A stretch of DNA of 15,213 bases, from contig CAZAMT010000069.1 of NCBI GenBank assembly GCA_964486145.1, forward strand, positions 1 through 15,213, given 5' to 3'. The position numbers and the translations under genes were made by a program. This document shows, piece by piece, positions 8,847-15,213 of this stretch (position 1 is the first letter of the stretch; each line of letters starts with the position of its first letter). Source of the DNA: CAZAMT01 sp964486145 (GTDB lineage: Bacteria; Bacteroidota; Bacteroidia; Bacteroidales; JAAAOM01). Under the pieces are notes generated by a model. That model was given only the letters and a program-made list of their open reading frames with translations. It made no database searches and was not told the DNA's origin.

Positions 8847-8877
8847 TTGTTTTTTAATTATCGATATTCTACTTTTA
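8847..8877 (+). promoter_or_regulatory. Candidate Bacteroidetes promoter for the hox operon
   Basis: TTG at 8847-8849, a 20-nt spacer and TACTTTTA at 8870-8877 match the Bacteroidetes TTG / TAnnTTTG pattern except for the last base. Spacer length and box are nearly identical to the promoter upstream of the kinase gene. If used, the hoxF transcript would have a leader of about 185 nt containing both inverted repeats described below. Confidence 0.4.
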
Positions 8878-8902
8878 TTGTGATTCGAATAACAATACAT
8901 TG

Positions 8903-8953
8903 TAACCTGCCCTATTCATAAGTTATAATATTAATTTATGTCACAGCAGGTTA
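8903..8953 (+). repeat. 8-nt inverted repeat pair in the hoxF leader
   Basis: TAACCTGC at 8903-8910 is the exact reverse complement of GCAGGTTA at 8946-8953, with 35 nt between the arms. As RNA it would form an 8-bp stem with an AT-rich loop just upstream of the larger hairpin. It is too short to be certain that it is more than chance. Confidence 0.45.
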
Positions 8954-8957
8954 GCCC

Positions 8958-9004
8958 GATTTAGTTACACTTTCTTTTCACAGAAAAGGTAGTGTAACTT
9001 AATC
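8958..9004 (+). promoter_or_regulatory. Large imperfect dyad (hairpin or operator) upstream of hoxF
   Basis: Two 22-nt arms, 8958-8979 and 8983-9004, are inverted repeats with 19 of 22 positions complementary and a 3-nt loop (ACA). Within it AGTTACACT and AGTGTAACT form a perfect 9-nt inverted pair. As RNA one further position is a G-U pair, leaving two mismatches. No T-run follows, so it is not a standard intrinsic terminator. It ends 65 nt before the hoxF ATG, so it can be a protein operator or a leader hairpin that affects transcription, stability or translation of the hox mRNA. Confidence 0.65.
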
Positions 9005-9069
9005 GTAAACAGTTGATTATAAATTATTTATGCATTAATAAGGGTAAAGTTCTTTAAATATCTATTCGT

Positions 9070-10863
9070 ATGAAGACATCTTTTAAGCGGATTATCGATA
9101 AATACAACGCGGATAAAAGCCGGTTGATGGATATCCTGATCGACGTTCAAAGTGAGTTTGGTTACATTGCTGATGAACTTGTTACCGAGATTGCCAGGAA
9201 TCTGGAAATATCGCGTGTTGATGTCGAACAAACCATCTCATTTTATCACTTCCTCACCCAAATCCCAACCGGTAAGTATTCAGTTTATTTAAACAACAGT
9301 GTTGTAGCCAACATGATGGGGCGCGCTGAGATTGCAAGTACTTTTGAACAGCAGGTCGGTTGCAAATTCGGTGAATTATCACCTGATGGCTTGATAGGTT
9401 TGTTTGATACATCATGTATCGGGATGAATGACCAGGAACCTGCAGCTATTATCAACGGGAAAATTTTTACACGTCTAACACCATTCAGGGTAAAAGAAAT
9501 CGTTCGGGACATTAAAGCCGGTAAACCGGTTGAAGAGATGTACTCAGCCAGTTACGGTGATGGCATGAATAGTTCGGAACTAATCAAAGCAGTTGTAAAC
9601 AACAACATGCGAAAAATTGGTCCCATCATGGAAGATGATTACAAGGTTGGTGAGGCCATTAAGAAAATCACTGATATGACTCCGGAACAAGTGATTGATG
9701 AGATCAAACAATCCAATATCAGAGGGCGTGGAGGTGCCGGATTCCCTACCGGTTTGAAATGGGAATTTTGCCGAAAAGCCAAAGGTGAAAAGAAATATAT
9801 TTTTTGCAATGCTGATGAAGGGGAGCCTGGTACTTTCAAAGACAGGGTGATTCTTACCGAACGGCCGCGTCTGCTGCTTGAAGGAATGATTCTAGCCGGT
9901 TACGCGGTGGGAGCCGAAGAGGGTATTTTATATGTCCGTTTCGAATATAAGTACCTCGAAAAGTACCTTGAGGATATTTTACAAAATGCCCGTGATAAAA
10001 ACTATCTCGGAAAAGATATTCAGGGAAAGAAAGGTTTTAATTTTGATATTCGCATCCAGTTTGGTGCCGGGGCTTATGTTTGTGGTGAAGAATCAGCCCT
10101 CATTGAGTCTGCTGAAGGAAAGCGTGGAGAACCCCGTGACCGTCCTCCATTTCCGGTTGAAAAAGGGTATCATGATATGCCTACCGTGGTAAACAATGTG
10201 GAAACTCTTTGTTCCGCAGTAAAGGTCATTAAGCATGGAGGCGAATGGTATAAAGGTTTTGGAACCGATGAGTCAACCGGCACAAAGTTGCTCAGTATAT
10301 CTGGTGATTGTCGCTATCCTGGTGTTTACGAGATAGCCTGGGGGTTTAATGTCAACGACATGCTCGAAATGGTTGGTGCACAACATGTTCAGGCAGTGCA
10401 GGTTGGAGGTCCTTCCGGTTCGTTAATTGCACCCAACGAATTTAGTCGTACTTTGGGGTTTGAAGATCTTGCCACTGGTGGTTCCATCATCATTTTTAAT
10501 AAAAGCCGTGACTTGCTCAAAGATGTGGTATTGAATTTTACTGAATTTTTCATTGAGGAGTCTTGTGGTTCATGTTCCACCTGCCGGACAATTCCTATAT
10601 TGCTACGGGATAAACTTCTGAAGATTCTGAACGCCCGTGGTGTGCGTAAGGATGTTGACGATATGGTTGAATGGGCTAAAATACTGAAAGCAAGCAGGTG
10701 CGGCCTTGGCCATACGGCAGGAAATCCCATAATAACAAGCATCAAAAATTTCAGGCACCTGTACGAAGAAAAAGTTCAGAGTGAAGAATTTGATGGTGGT
10801 TTTGATTTTAACAAGGCCATTCGCGAAGCCAGCATGGTTACCGGAAGAACTGCCATAACATAA
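9070..10863 (+). CDS. hoxF: NAD-reducing hydrogenase diaphorase subunit HoxF
   Basis: HoxF binds FMN and NAD(H) and is the electron exit/entry point of the soluble hydrogenase. The 597 residues are close to the length of known HoxF with an N-terminal NuoE-like domain. Residues 1-155 are NuoE-like, but the first cysteine pair is absent (around N75-A80) and only C116 of the second pair remains (SCIGMN), so a [2Fe-2S] cluster is unlikely there. The NuoF-like part has the FMN glycine loop GRGGAGFPTGLKW at 219-231, the NAD site GAGAYVCGEESALIES from 332, and the [4Fe-4S] ligands C499, C502, C505 and C544. It is the first gene of the hox operon, behind a long structured leader. The absence of a separate hoxE upstream supports a HoxFUYH-type enzyme. 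Confidence 0.95.
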   Translation: MKTSFKRIIDKYNADKSRLMDILIDVQSEFGYIADELVTEIARNLEISRVDVEQTISFYHFLTQIPTGKYSVYLNNSVVANMMGRAEIASTFEQQVGCKFGELSPDGLIGLFDTSCIGMNDQEPAAIINGKIFTRLTPFRVKEIVRDIKAGKPVEEMYSASYGDGMNSSELIKAVVNNNMRKIGPIMEDDYKVGEAIKKITDMTPEQVIDEIKQSNIRGRGGAGFPTGLKWEFCRKAKGEKKYIFCNADEGEPGTFKDRVILTERPRLLLEGMILAGYAVGAEEGILYVRFEYKYLEKYLEDILQNARDKNYLGKDIQGKKGFNFDIRIQFGAGAYVCGEESALIESAEGKRGEPRDRPPFPVEKGYHDMPTVVNNVETLCSAVKVIKHGGEWYKGFGTDESTGTKLLSISGDCRYPGVYEIAWGFNVNDMLEMVGAQHVQAVQVGGPSGSLIAPNEFSRTLGFEDLATGGSIIIFNKSRDLLKDVVLNFTEFFIEESCGSCSTCRTIPILLRDKLLKILNARGVRKDVDDMVEWAKILKASRCGLGHTAGNPIITSIKNFRHLYEEKVQSEEFDGGFDFNKAIREASMVTGRTAIT

Positions 10864-10973
10864 ATTATTGCAACGATTTTTTCAAAACAACATTTATAAA
10901 AAAGCTCCGGTTACATGGGGCGGTTTCCTCCGGCAAATACCGGAAAGACCATAAAAATAAAAACTCAAAGCAT
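10864..10973 (+). other. hoxF-hoxU spacer with small hairpin
   Basis: This 110-nt gap is much longer than any other gap in the hox operon (11 and 15 nt, then overlaps). It contains TCCGG at 10929-10933 and CCGGA at 10940-10944, a 5-bp GC-rich stem with a 6-nt loop, flanked by partly complementary GGTTTCC and GAAAGACC-like sequence. No ORF and no clear internal promoter were seen. It may be an mRNA processing or stability element. Confidence 0.4.
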
Positions 10974-11672
10974 ATGAATCAGGTTGTTAAAGTTACCATA
11001 GACGGAAAAGAATGCTTGGCCCAAAAAGGCCAGTATCTGGTTGATGTGGCCAGAGAAAACAATATTTACATTCCAACACTTTGCAATGTTCCAGGGGTAA
11101 AGCCAAAAGGAGCCTGCCGTATCTGTAGTGCACGGGTTAACGGGAAATTAATGACTGCCTGCACGACCCCGGTTGTGGAGGGAATGTTGGTTGAAAGTAA
11201 AACCAAGGAACTGGAAGATTTACGAAAAAGCATTGTTGAACTTTTATTCGTGGAAGGAAATCATTTATGTCCATCGTGTGAGAAAAGCGGAAACTGCGAA
11301 TTGCAGGCACTCGCTTATCGTTACAAAATGATGGTTCCAAGATTCCCGTTTTTGTTTCCTAAAAGGGAAATCGATGGATCCAGTCCAAAGATTATTAAGG
11401 ATCATAACCGATGTATTCTTTGCAAACGCTGCATCCGGATTATTAAGGACGAACAGGGCAGAAGTTTATATGCATTTAAAAAACGCGGACACAAGGTAGA
11501 AATTAATGTCGACCCCGATCTTGCTTCGAAACTTACTGATGAACTGGCTCAAAAATCTATGGATGTTTGTCCTGTTGGGGCTATCCTTGTAAGAGAGAAA
11601 GGTTTCGATGTTCCGATTGGGGACCGGAAATACGATTCCACACCTATTGGAAATGAAATAGAAACGAAGTAA
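10974..11672 (+). CDS. hoxU: NAD-reducing hydrogenase electron-transfer subunit HoxU
   Basis: HoxU is the NuoG-like iron-sulfur subunit joining the hydrogenase module (HoxYH) to the diaphorase HoxF. Its 232 residues hold a plant-type [2Fe-2S] domain with C37, C48, C51 and C63. Then comes a His/Cys [4Fe-4S] site, H97, C99, C102 and C108, in NHLCPSCEKSGNC, and a further [4Fe-4S] site with C147, C150, C153 and C199 (CILCKRC ... CPVG). All ligands for three clusters are present and the protein is of normal HoxU length. The ATG at 10974 is followed by the expected beta-strand VVKVTIDGKE. It ends 11 nt before hoxY. Its electron route toward the quinone-side modules of complex I is absent, as in soluble hydrogenases. 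Confidence 0.95.
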   Translation: MNQVVKVTIDGKECLAQKGQYLVDVARENNIYIPTLCNVPGVKPKGACRICSARVNGKLMTACTTPVVEGMLVESKTKELEDLRKSIVELLFVEGNHLCPSCEKSGNCELQALAYRYKMMVPRFPFLFPKREIDGSSPKIIKDHNRCILCKRCIRIIKDEQGRSLYAFKKRGHKVEINVDPDLASKLTDELAQKSMDVCPVGAILVREKGFDVPIGDRKYDSTPIGNEIETK

Positions 11673-11683
11673 AACTATCAATT

Positions 11684-12232
11684 ATGAGTAAACCAGTAGT
11701 TGCAACAACATCATTAGCAGGATGCTTTGGATGTCACATGTCATTGCTTGATATAGATGAAAGAATTCTTGAACTTATTGATTTGGTCGAGTTTAACAAG
11801 TCACCGATTAATGACATTAAGAAATTTACAAAAAAGTGCGACATCGGGCTGATTGAGGGCGGGTGTTGCAACAGTGAAAATGTGCATGTTCTGAAAGATT
11901 TCAGGAAAAACTGCAATATCCTGGTTTCGGTTGGTGAATGTGCCATCATGGGCGGATTGCCAGCCATGCGAAATGGTATCCCTATCAAAGAATGCATTGA
12001 AGAGGCCTATTTAAAGGGGCCAACTGTTCAAAGCAACGATGAAAAAATTGTACCAAATGACCCGGAATTACCTATCCTGCTCGACAGGGTATATCCATGT
12101 CATGAGGTTGTTAAAATTGACTATTTTCTGCCCGGTTGCCCCCCGTGTGCTGATCTTATCTGGGAATCACTGGTGGCTTTAATCAAAGGAAAGGAAATGG
12201 ATTTACCATATGAAGTTGTAAAATTTGACTAA
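11684..12232 (+). CDS. hoxY: NAD-reducing [NiFe] hydrogenase small subunit HoxY
   Basis: HoxY is the small hydrogenase subunit and carries the single [4Fe-4S] cluster proximal to the NiFe site. The 182 residues match the short group 3 small subunit, which lacks the C-terminal medial and distal cluster domain of membrane-bound uptake enzymes. Cluster ligands are C14 and C17 (GCFGC), C86 (GECA) and C152 (PGCPPCA). No twin-arginine signal peptide is present, consistent with a cytoplasmic enzyme. It lies 11 nt after hoxU and 15 nt before hoxH. Confidence 0.96.
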   Translation: MSKPVVATTSLAGCFGCHMSLLDIDERILELIDLVEFNKSPINDIKKFTKKCDIGLIEGGCCNSENVHVLKDFRKNCNILVSVGECAIMGGLPAMRNGIPIKECIEEAYLKGPTVQSNDEKIVPNDPELPILLDRVYPCHEVVKIDYFLPGCPPCADLIWESLVALIKGKEMDLPYEVVKFD

Positions 12233-12247
12233 AAACGAAGATTAAAA

Positions 12248-13699
12248 ATGGGACAAAAAATCACAATAGAACCGGTAACCCGCGTGGAAGGACACGGAAA
12301 GGTTACGATTCATTTAGATAATAAGGGGGAAGTATCGCAAACACGCCTTCACATTGTTGAATTTCGGGGATTTGAGCGTTTCGTGCAGGGACGACCCTAC
12401 TGGGAGGCGCCAGTGTTGGTTCAGAGGTTGTGCGGGATTTGTCCGGTCAGCCATCATCTGGCAGCAGCCAAAGCCATGGATGTGATTGTTGGTGCCGGTA
12501 CAGGTGAAGGTCTGACACCAACCGGTGAAAAAATGCGGAGACTCATGCATTACGGACAGATGTTTCAGTCGCATGCATTGCATTTCTTTCATTTGGCTTC
12601 ACCTGATTTACTTTTTGGAGTTGATGCCGACCCGGCCAAAAGAAATATTATAGGCGTGGCTCTGGAGAACAAAGAACTTGCTGTTCAGGGTGTTATGATG
12701 CGAAAATTTGGACAGGAAATAATTAAAGTTACCGCTGGTAAAAAAATTCACGGTACAGGCGCAATTCCTGGTGGAATTAATAAACATCTGACTACCGAAG
12801 AAAGAGATTCGTTCCTGCATGGACCAAAACATATGAAAGTGGATACAATGGTAGACTGGGCACAGGGAGCTCTGGATTTTTTCCAGGATTACCATTCCAA
12901 AAATCAGGCTTTCATTGATACTTTTTCAAAATTTCCGAGCAGTTTCCTCAGCCTGGTGCGCAAAGACGGGGCATTGGATTTGTATCATGGCGTGCTACGT
13001 GCTATTGATAGCGAAGGAAATATGATTTTGCACGATGTTGATTACCAGGATTACAATAAATACATCGATGAAGAGGTAAAAAACTGGAGTTACATGAAAT
13101 TTCCGTTTATTAAGGAACTTGGTAAAGAAAAAGGCTGGTATACAGTGGGTCCGCTGGCCAGGTTAAACAATGCCGAGTTCATTGATACTCCGCTTGCTCA
13201 AAAAGCATTTGAAAAATTCAAGGCATACAGCAATGGCAAACCAAACCACATGCCGATGCACCAGCATTGGGCACGATTGATTGAAATACTGCATTCCGTT
13301 GAAAAGATAAAGGAATTGCTGAATGATAAAGATTTACTGCAAGGAGAACGGATAAAGAAAGGAACCAGAAAAAGTGAGGGGGTTGGTTTGCTCGAGGCTC
13401 CGAGGGGTACTTTGTTTCACCACTACCGAATCAATGACAGTGATCAGATTGAAATGGCTAATTTAATTGTTTCAACAACAAACAATAACCAGCCCATGAA
13501 CGAGGCGGTGAACCAGGTGGCAACCAGGGAAATGAACGGCCAGAAAGAGATTACCGAAGCCATGATGAACGCGGTTGAAGTGGCCATCCGGGCGTACGAC
13601 CCGTGCCTGAGTTGTGCAACGCATGCTTTGGGGCAAATGCCACTTCAAATTTCACTTTATAATAACAAAGGAAAACTAATTGACCAAAAACACGTGTGA
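12248..13699 (+). CDS. hoxH: NAD-reducing [NiFe] hydrogenase large subunit HoxH
   Basis: HoxH holds the NiFe(CN)2CO active site where H2 is split or formed. The 483-residue precursor has the N-terminal ligand motif RLCGICPVSHH with C62 and C65, and the C-terminal motif DPCLSCATH with C453 and C456. RVEGHGKVTIHLD near the N-terminus and EFRGFERF around residue 38-45 are also typical. After H459 comes a 24-residue tail, the expected substrate of the HoxW protease, so the mature subunit should end at H459. The four nickel/iron cysteines are intact, so the enzyme is predicted to be active. The DPCxxCATH form and the neighbouring diaphorase genes indicate group 3d (bidirectional, NAD-linked). Confidence 0.97.
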   Translation: MGQKITIEPVTRVEGHGKVTIHLDNKGEVSQTRLHIVEFRGFERFVQGRPYWEAPVLVQRLCGICPVSHHLAAAKAMDVIVGAGTGEGLTPTGEKMRRLMHYGQMFQSHALHFFHLASPDLLFGVDADPAKRNIIGVALENKELAVQGVMMRKFGQEIIKVTAGKKIHGTGAIPGGINKHLTTEERDSFLHGPKHMKVDTMVDWAQGALDFFQDYHSKNQAFIDTFSKFPSSFLSLVRKDGALDLYHGVLRAIDSEGNMILHDVDYQDYNKYIDEEVKNWSYMKFPFIKELGKEKGWYTVGPLARLNNAEFIDTPLAQKAFEKFKAYSNGKPNHMPMHQHWARLIEILHSVEKIKELLNDKDLLQGERIKKGTRKSEGVGLLEAPRGTLFHHYRINDSDQIEMANLIVSTTNNNQPMNEAVNQVATREMNGQKEITEAMMNAVEVAIRAYDPCLSCATHALGQMPLQISLYNNKGKLIDQKHV

Positions 13700-13701
13700 A
13701 T

Positions 13702-14229
13702 ATGGAAAAACACAAAAAAGTATTAATCTACGGAATAGGCAATCCCTCTAAACAGGATGATGCCATCGGTATTGCATTTACCGAACTTATTCAAAAATGG
13801 GTAAACGATATTTATTTCTCATGCATTGATGTTGACTCAAATTATCAATTGAATATTGAAGATGCCGATCTTATAAGCAAATATGATATTGTAATTTTTG
13901 CTGATGCCAGCGTTGCAGATATAAATGAATTTAAATTTCAAAAAGTAACGCCACAAAAGCGTGTTGAACCTTCCATGCATTCGGTATCCCCCGATTTTGT
14001 GCTTTACCTCGCACAGGAAATGTTTCAAACATACCCGGAAACATATGTACTTCAAATAAAGGGGTATAAATTTGAGCTGGATCAGGACATGACAACCAGG
14101 GCAAAAATGAATATGTACCATGCTTTTCGGGATATAACCATCTGGCTGGAAAAGCAAATCCTGAAACCTTGTTTAGAAATACATAAAAACGAAAAAACAT
14201 GGACTTATCAACATCATACGCAGGCTTAA
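13702..14229 (+). CDS. hoxW: Hydrogenase maturation endopeptidase HoxW
   Basis: HoxW removes the C-terminal peptide of HoxH after nickel insertion, letting the active site close. The protein has 175 residues from the ATG at 13702. It shows the family glycine motif YGIGNP (10-15), the acidic pair D19-D20 in QDDAIG (where HybD has the nickel-binding Glu16), D68 in FADAS and H93 in MHSVSP. These are equivalents of the three nickel-sensing residues of HybD-type proteases. An alternative GTG start at 13696, two codons upstream, would overlap the hoxH stop as GTGA; the sequence does not decide between them. The last 31 nt overlap the next gene, so the C-terminal tail after about residue 165 is encoded together with the DHOD-like start. 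Confidence 0.93.
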   Translation: MEKHKKVLIYGIGNPSKQDDAIGIAFTELIQKWVNDIYFSCIDVDSNYQLNIEDADLISKYDIVIFADASVADINEFKFQKVTPQKRVEPSMHSVSPDFVLYLAQEMFQTYPETYVLQIKGYKFELDQDMTTRAKMNMYHAFRDITIWLEKQILKPCLEIHKNEKTWTYQHHTQA

Positions 14230-15182
14230 CATTAAAAAATCCCATCATTGTTGCTGCTTCCAGCCTTACTTCCAACACTGAGAATGTTGTTCAGTGTGAA
14301 AAATTTGGTGCTGGTGCAGTGGTGCTGAAATCACTGTATGAAGAACAAATCGTAGCTGATAAAGGTAAACTCAATACACAGGATGATATGTACCATTGGT
14401 ATCCTGACGCTGCAGCCTTTATTGATAAGCATGCAAAGGAGCAAGGACTAAGCAAATATGCCAACCTCGTAAGCGAAACGAAAAAGGCCGTGAGTATACC
14501 GGTTATTGCAAGTATTAACTGTGCTTCACCGGGAGCCTGGATGGAGTTTATAGGTCAGGTTGAAGATGCCGGGGCAGATGCCCTGGAGTTAAACATTTTC
14601 ATTCCCCCGACCAACCCTGATATTTCCGGGAGCGATATTGAAAAACAGTATTTGGAGATAATTGAAAGTGTTATCGATAAGGTTCAGATTCCGGTTACCG
14701 TAAAAATTGGTTTTTACTTTTCTAATCCGGCATATATGATCAAACAAATTGATCAAATTGGTGTGAAGGGTGTGGTTTTATTTAACCGGTTTTTCAGGCC
14801 TGATGTTGATGTGGAAACCCTGCGAATGAAGACAACCAATGTACTGAGTGATCCTCATGAAATTACGATGGTTTTGCGTTGGATAGCGCTCATGTCCGGA
14901 AGGGTAAATACAGATCTGTGTGCAACCACGGGTATCCATGATGCAGACAGCATAATAAAACATCTTTTATGTGGTGCAAGCGCTGTGCAAATGGCTTCAG
15001 TGCTTTACCGGAAAGGTATTGAACATGTTCATGAAATGCTTGACGGTATTGAAACCTGGATGAAGGATAAAAACTACGAGAATATTGCTGCATTCAGAGG
15101 GATTATGACAAATCTGGATGAGAATAAGTCTTCGTTTGAAAGGGTGCATTTTATTAAAAAAACACTGGGATCAATTGTCTGA
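14199..15182 (+). CDS. Dihydroorotate dehydrogenase-like FMN oxidoreductase, substrate unknown
   Basis: This 327-residue TIM-barrel flavoprotein resembles class 1 dihydroorotate dehydrogenases: YAGLTLKNPIIVAASSLT at the start, VTVKIGF with K169 in the Lys164 position, LFNRFF, and the C-terminal phosphate-binding part TGIHDADS ... GASAVQMASVLYRKG. The class 1A active-site motif LN-x-SCPN is here LNIFIPP (131-137): the catalytic cysteine is replaced by I135 and the following substrate-binding asparagine by P137. It is therefore unlikely to oxidise dihydroorotate by the known mechanism. The ATG lies inside hoxW with a 31-nt overlap, so it is in the hox transcript and probably translationally coupled. 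FMN binding is likely. A redox reaction linked to NAD(H) or H2 metabolism is an inference from position only. Confidence 0.85.
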   Translation: MDLSTSYAGLTLKNPIIVAASSLTSNTENVVQCEKFGAGAVVLKSLYEEQIVADKGKLNTQDDMYHWYPDAAAFIDKHAKEQGLSKYANLVSETKKAVSIPVIASINCASPGAWMEFIGQVEDAGADALELNIFIPPTNPDISGSDIEKQYLEIIESVIDKVQIPVTVKIGFYFSNPAYMIKQIDQIGVKGVVLFNRFFRPDVDVETLRMKTTNVLSDPHEITMVLRWIALMSGRVNTDLCATTGIHDADSIIKHLLCGASAVQMASVLYRKGIEHVHEMLDGIETWMKDKNYENIAAFRGIMTNLDENKSSFERVHFIKKTLGSIV

Positions 15183-15213
15183 TGATTACATCCTCTATCT
15201 GAATCCATTGGAT

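Larger units (their letters stand above)
8676..9069. other. Divergent control region between hypF and hoxF
   Basis: This 394-nt AT-rich intergenic stretch separates two divergent operons, so it should carry promoters for both. I see no credible ORF in it. It holds a candidate rightward promoter at 8847-8877, an AT palindrome at 8812-8827, a pair of 8-nt inverted repeats at 8903-8910 and 8946-8953, and a large dyad at 8958-9004. The hexamer TGTAAC occurs at 8901 and 8993 and inverted at 8964. I could not find a convincing leftward -33/-7 promoter for hypF. Confidence 0.8.

Noticed and set aside
8960..9000. FNR or CRP box for anaerobic control
   Set aside because: The half-site is TTACAC/GTGTAA, which matches neither TTGAT-N4-ATCAA nor TGTGA-N6-TCACA well.
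8958..9004. Intrinsic terminator reading of the dyad upstream of hoxF
   Set aside because: The stem is not followed by a T-run on the plus strand, and no gene ends just before it on that strand.
8676..9069. CRISPR array, tRNA or mobile-element remnant in the intergenic region
   Set aside because: There are no repeated spacer-like units, no cloverleaf with a CCA-end pattern, and no transposase fragment or flanking target duplication that I can see.
10389..10745. Minus-strand ORF of 118 codons inside hoxF
   Set aside because: It lies opposite the conserved FeS part of HoxF, and its composition and lack of any motif mark it as a shadow frame.
13837..14278. Minus-strand ORFs of 106 and 115 codons opposite hoxW
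   Set aside because: They overlap a secure conserved gene, have no recognisable family and overlap each other in different frames.

Overview
The window carries a complete soluble NAD-linked [NiFe] hydrogenase locus (group 3d, Hox type) with its full maturation set, flanked on the left by two genes of no obvious hydrogenase role. The organism is most likely a member of the Bacteroidetes. Two putative promoters (upstream of the histidine kinase and upstream of hoxF) have the TTG - about 20 nt - TAnnTTTG form typical of that phylum, base composition is moderately AT-rich, ribosome-binding sites are mostly weak, and the protein sequences have a Bacteroidetes-like character. Assignment below phylum is not supported.

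Layout: (1) positions 93-1742, plus strand, a long-chain acyl-CoA synthetase-like AMP-forming ligase. (2) 1824-2888, plus strand, a soluble PAS-type sensor histidine kinase behind a good Bacteroidetes promoter. (3) 2916-8675, minus strand, a compact operon read as hypF-hypC-hypD-hypE-hypA-hypB, with intergenic gaps of 18 nt or less and two overlaps. (4) 8676-9069, a 394-nt divergent control region with a candidate hoxF promoter, two inverted repeats in what would be the hoxF leader, and an AT palindrome. (5) 9070-14229, plus strand, hoxF-hoxU-hoxY-hoxH-hoxW. (6) 14199-15182, a dihydroorotate-dehydrogenase-like flavoenzyme whose start lies inside the end of hoxW.

How it works together: HypF and HypE make the cyanide ligands from carbamoyl phosphate. 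HypC and HypD assemble the Fe(CN)2CO unit and pass it to HoxH, and HypA and HypB deliver nickel. HoxW then cuts the C-terminal tail of HoxH after the DPCxxCxxH motif so that the large subunit can close and pair with HoxY. Electrons from H2 pass HoxH -> HoxY [4Fe-4S] -> HoxU clusters -> HoxF [4Fe-4S] -> FMN -> NAD+, or the reverse. There is no separate hoxE; instead HoxF has a NuoE-like N-terminal domain that has lost three of the four cluster cysteines, as in the four-subunit HoxFUYH architecture.

The hydrogenase itself is of a known type. The least explained parts are the terminal DHOD-like enzyme, which is translationally overlapped with the protease gene and lacks the catalytic base of true dihydroorotate dehydrogenases, and the strongly structured leader of the hox operon. 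I see no tRNA, rRNA, CRISPR array, insertion sequence or prophage.
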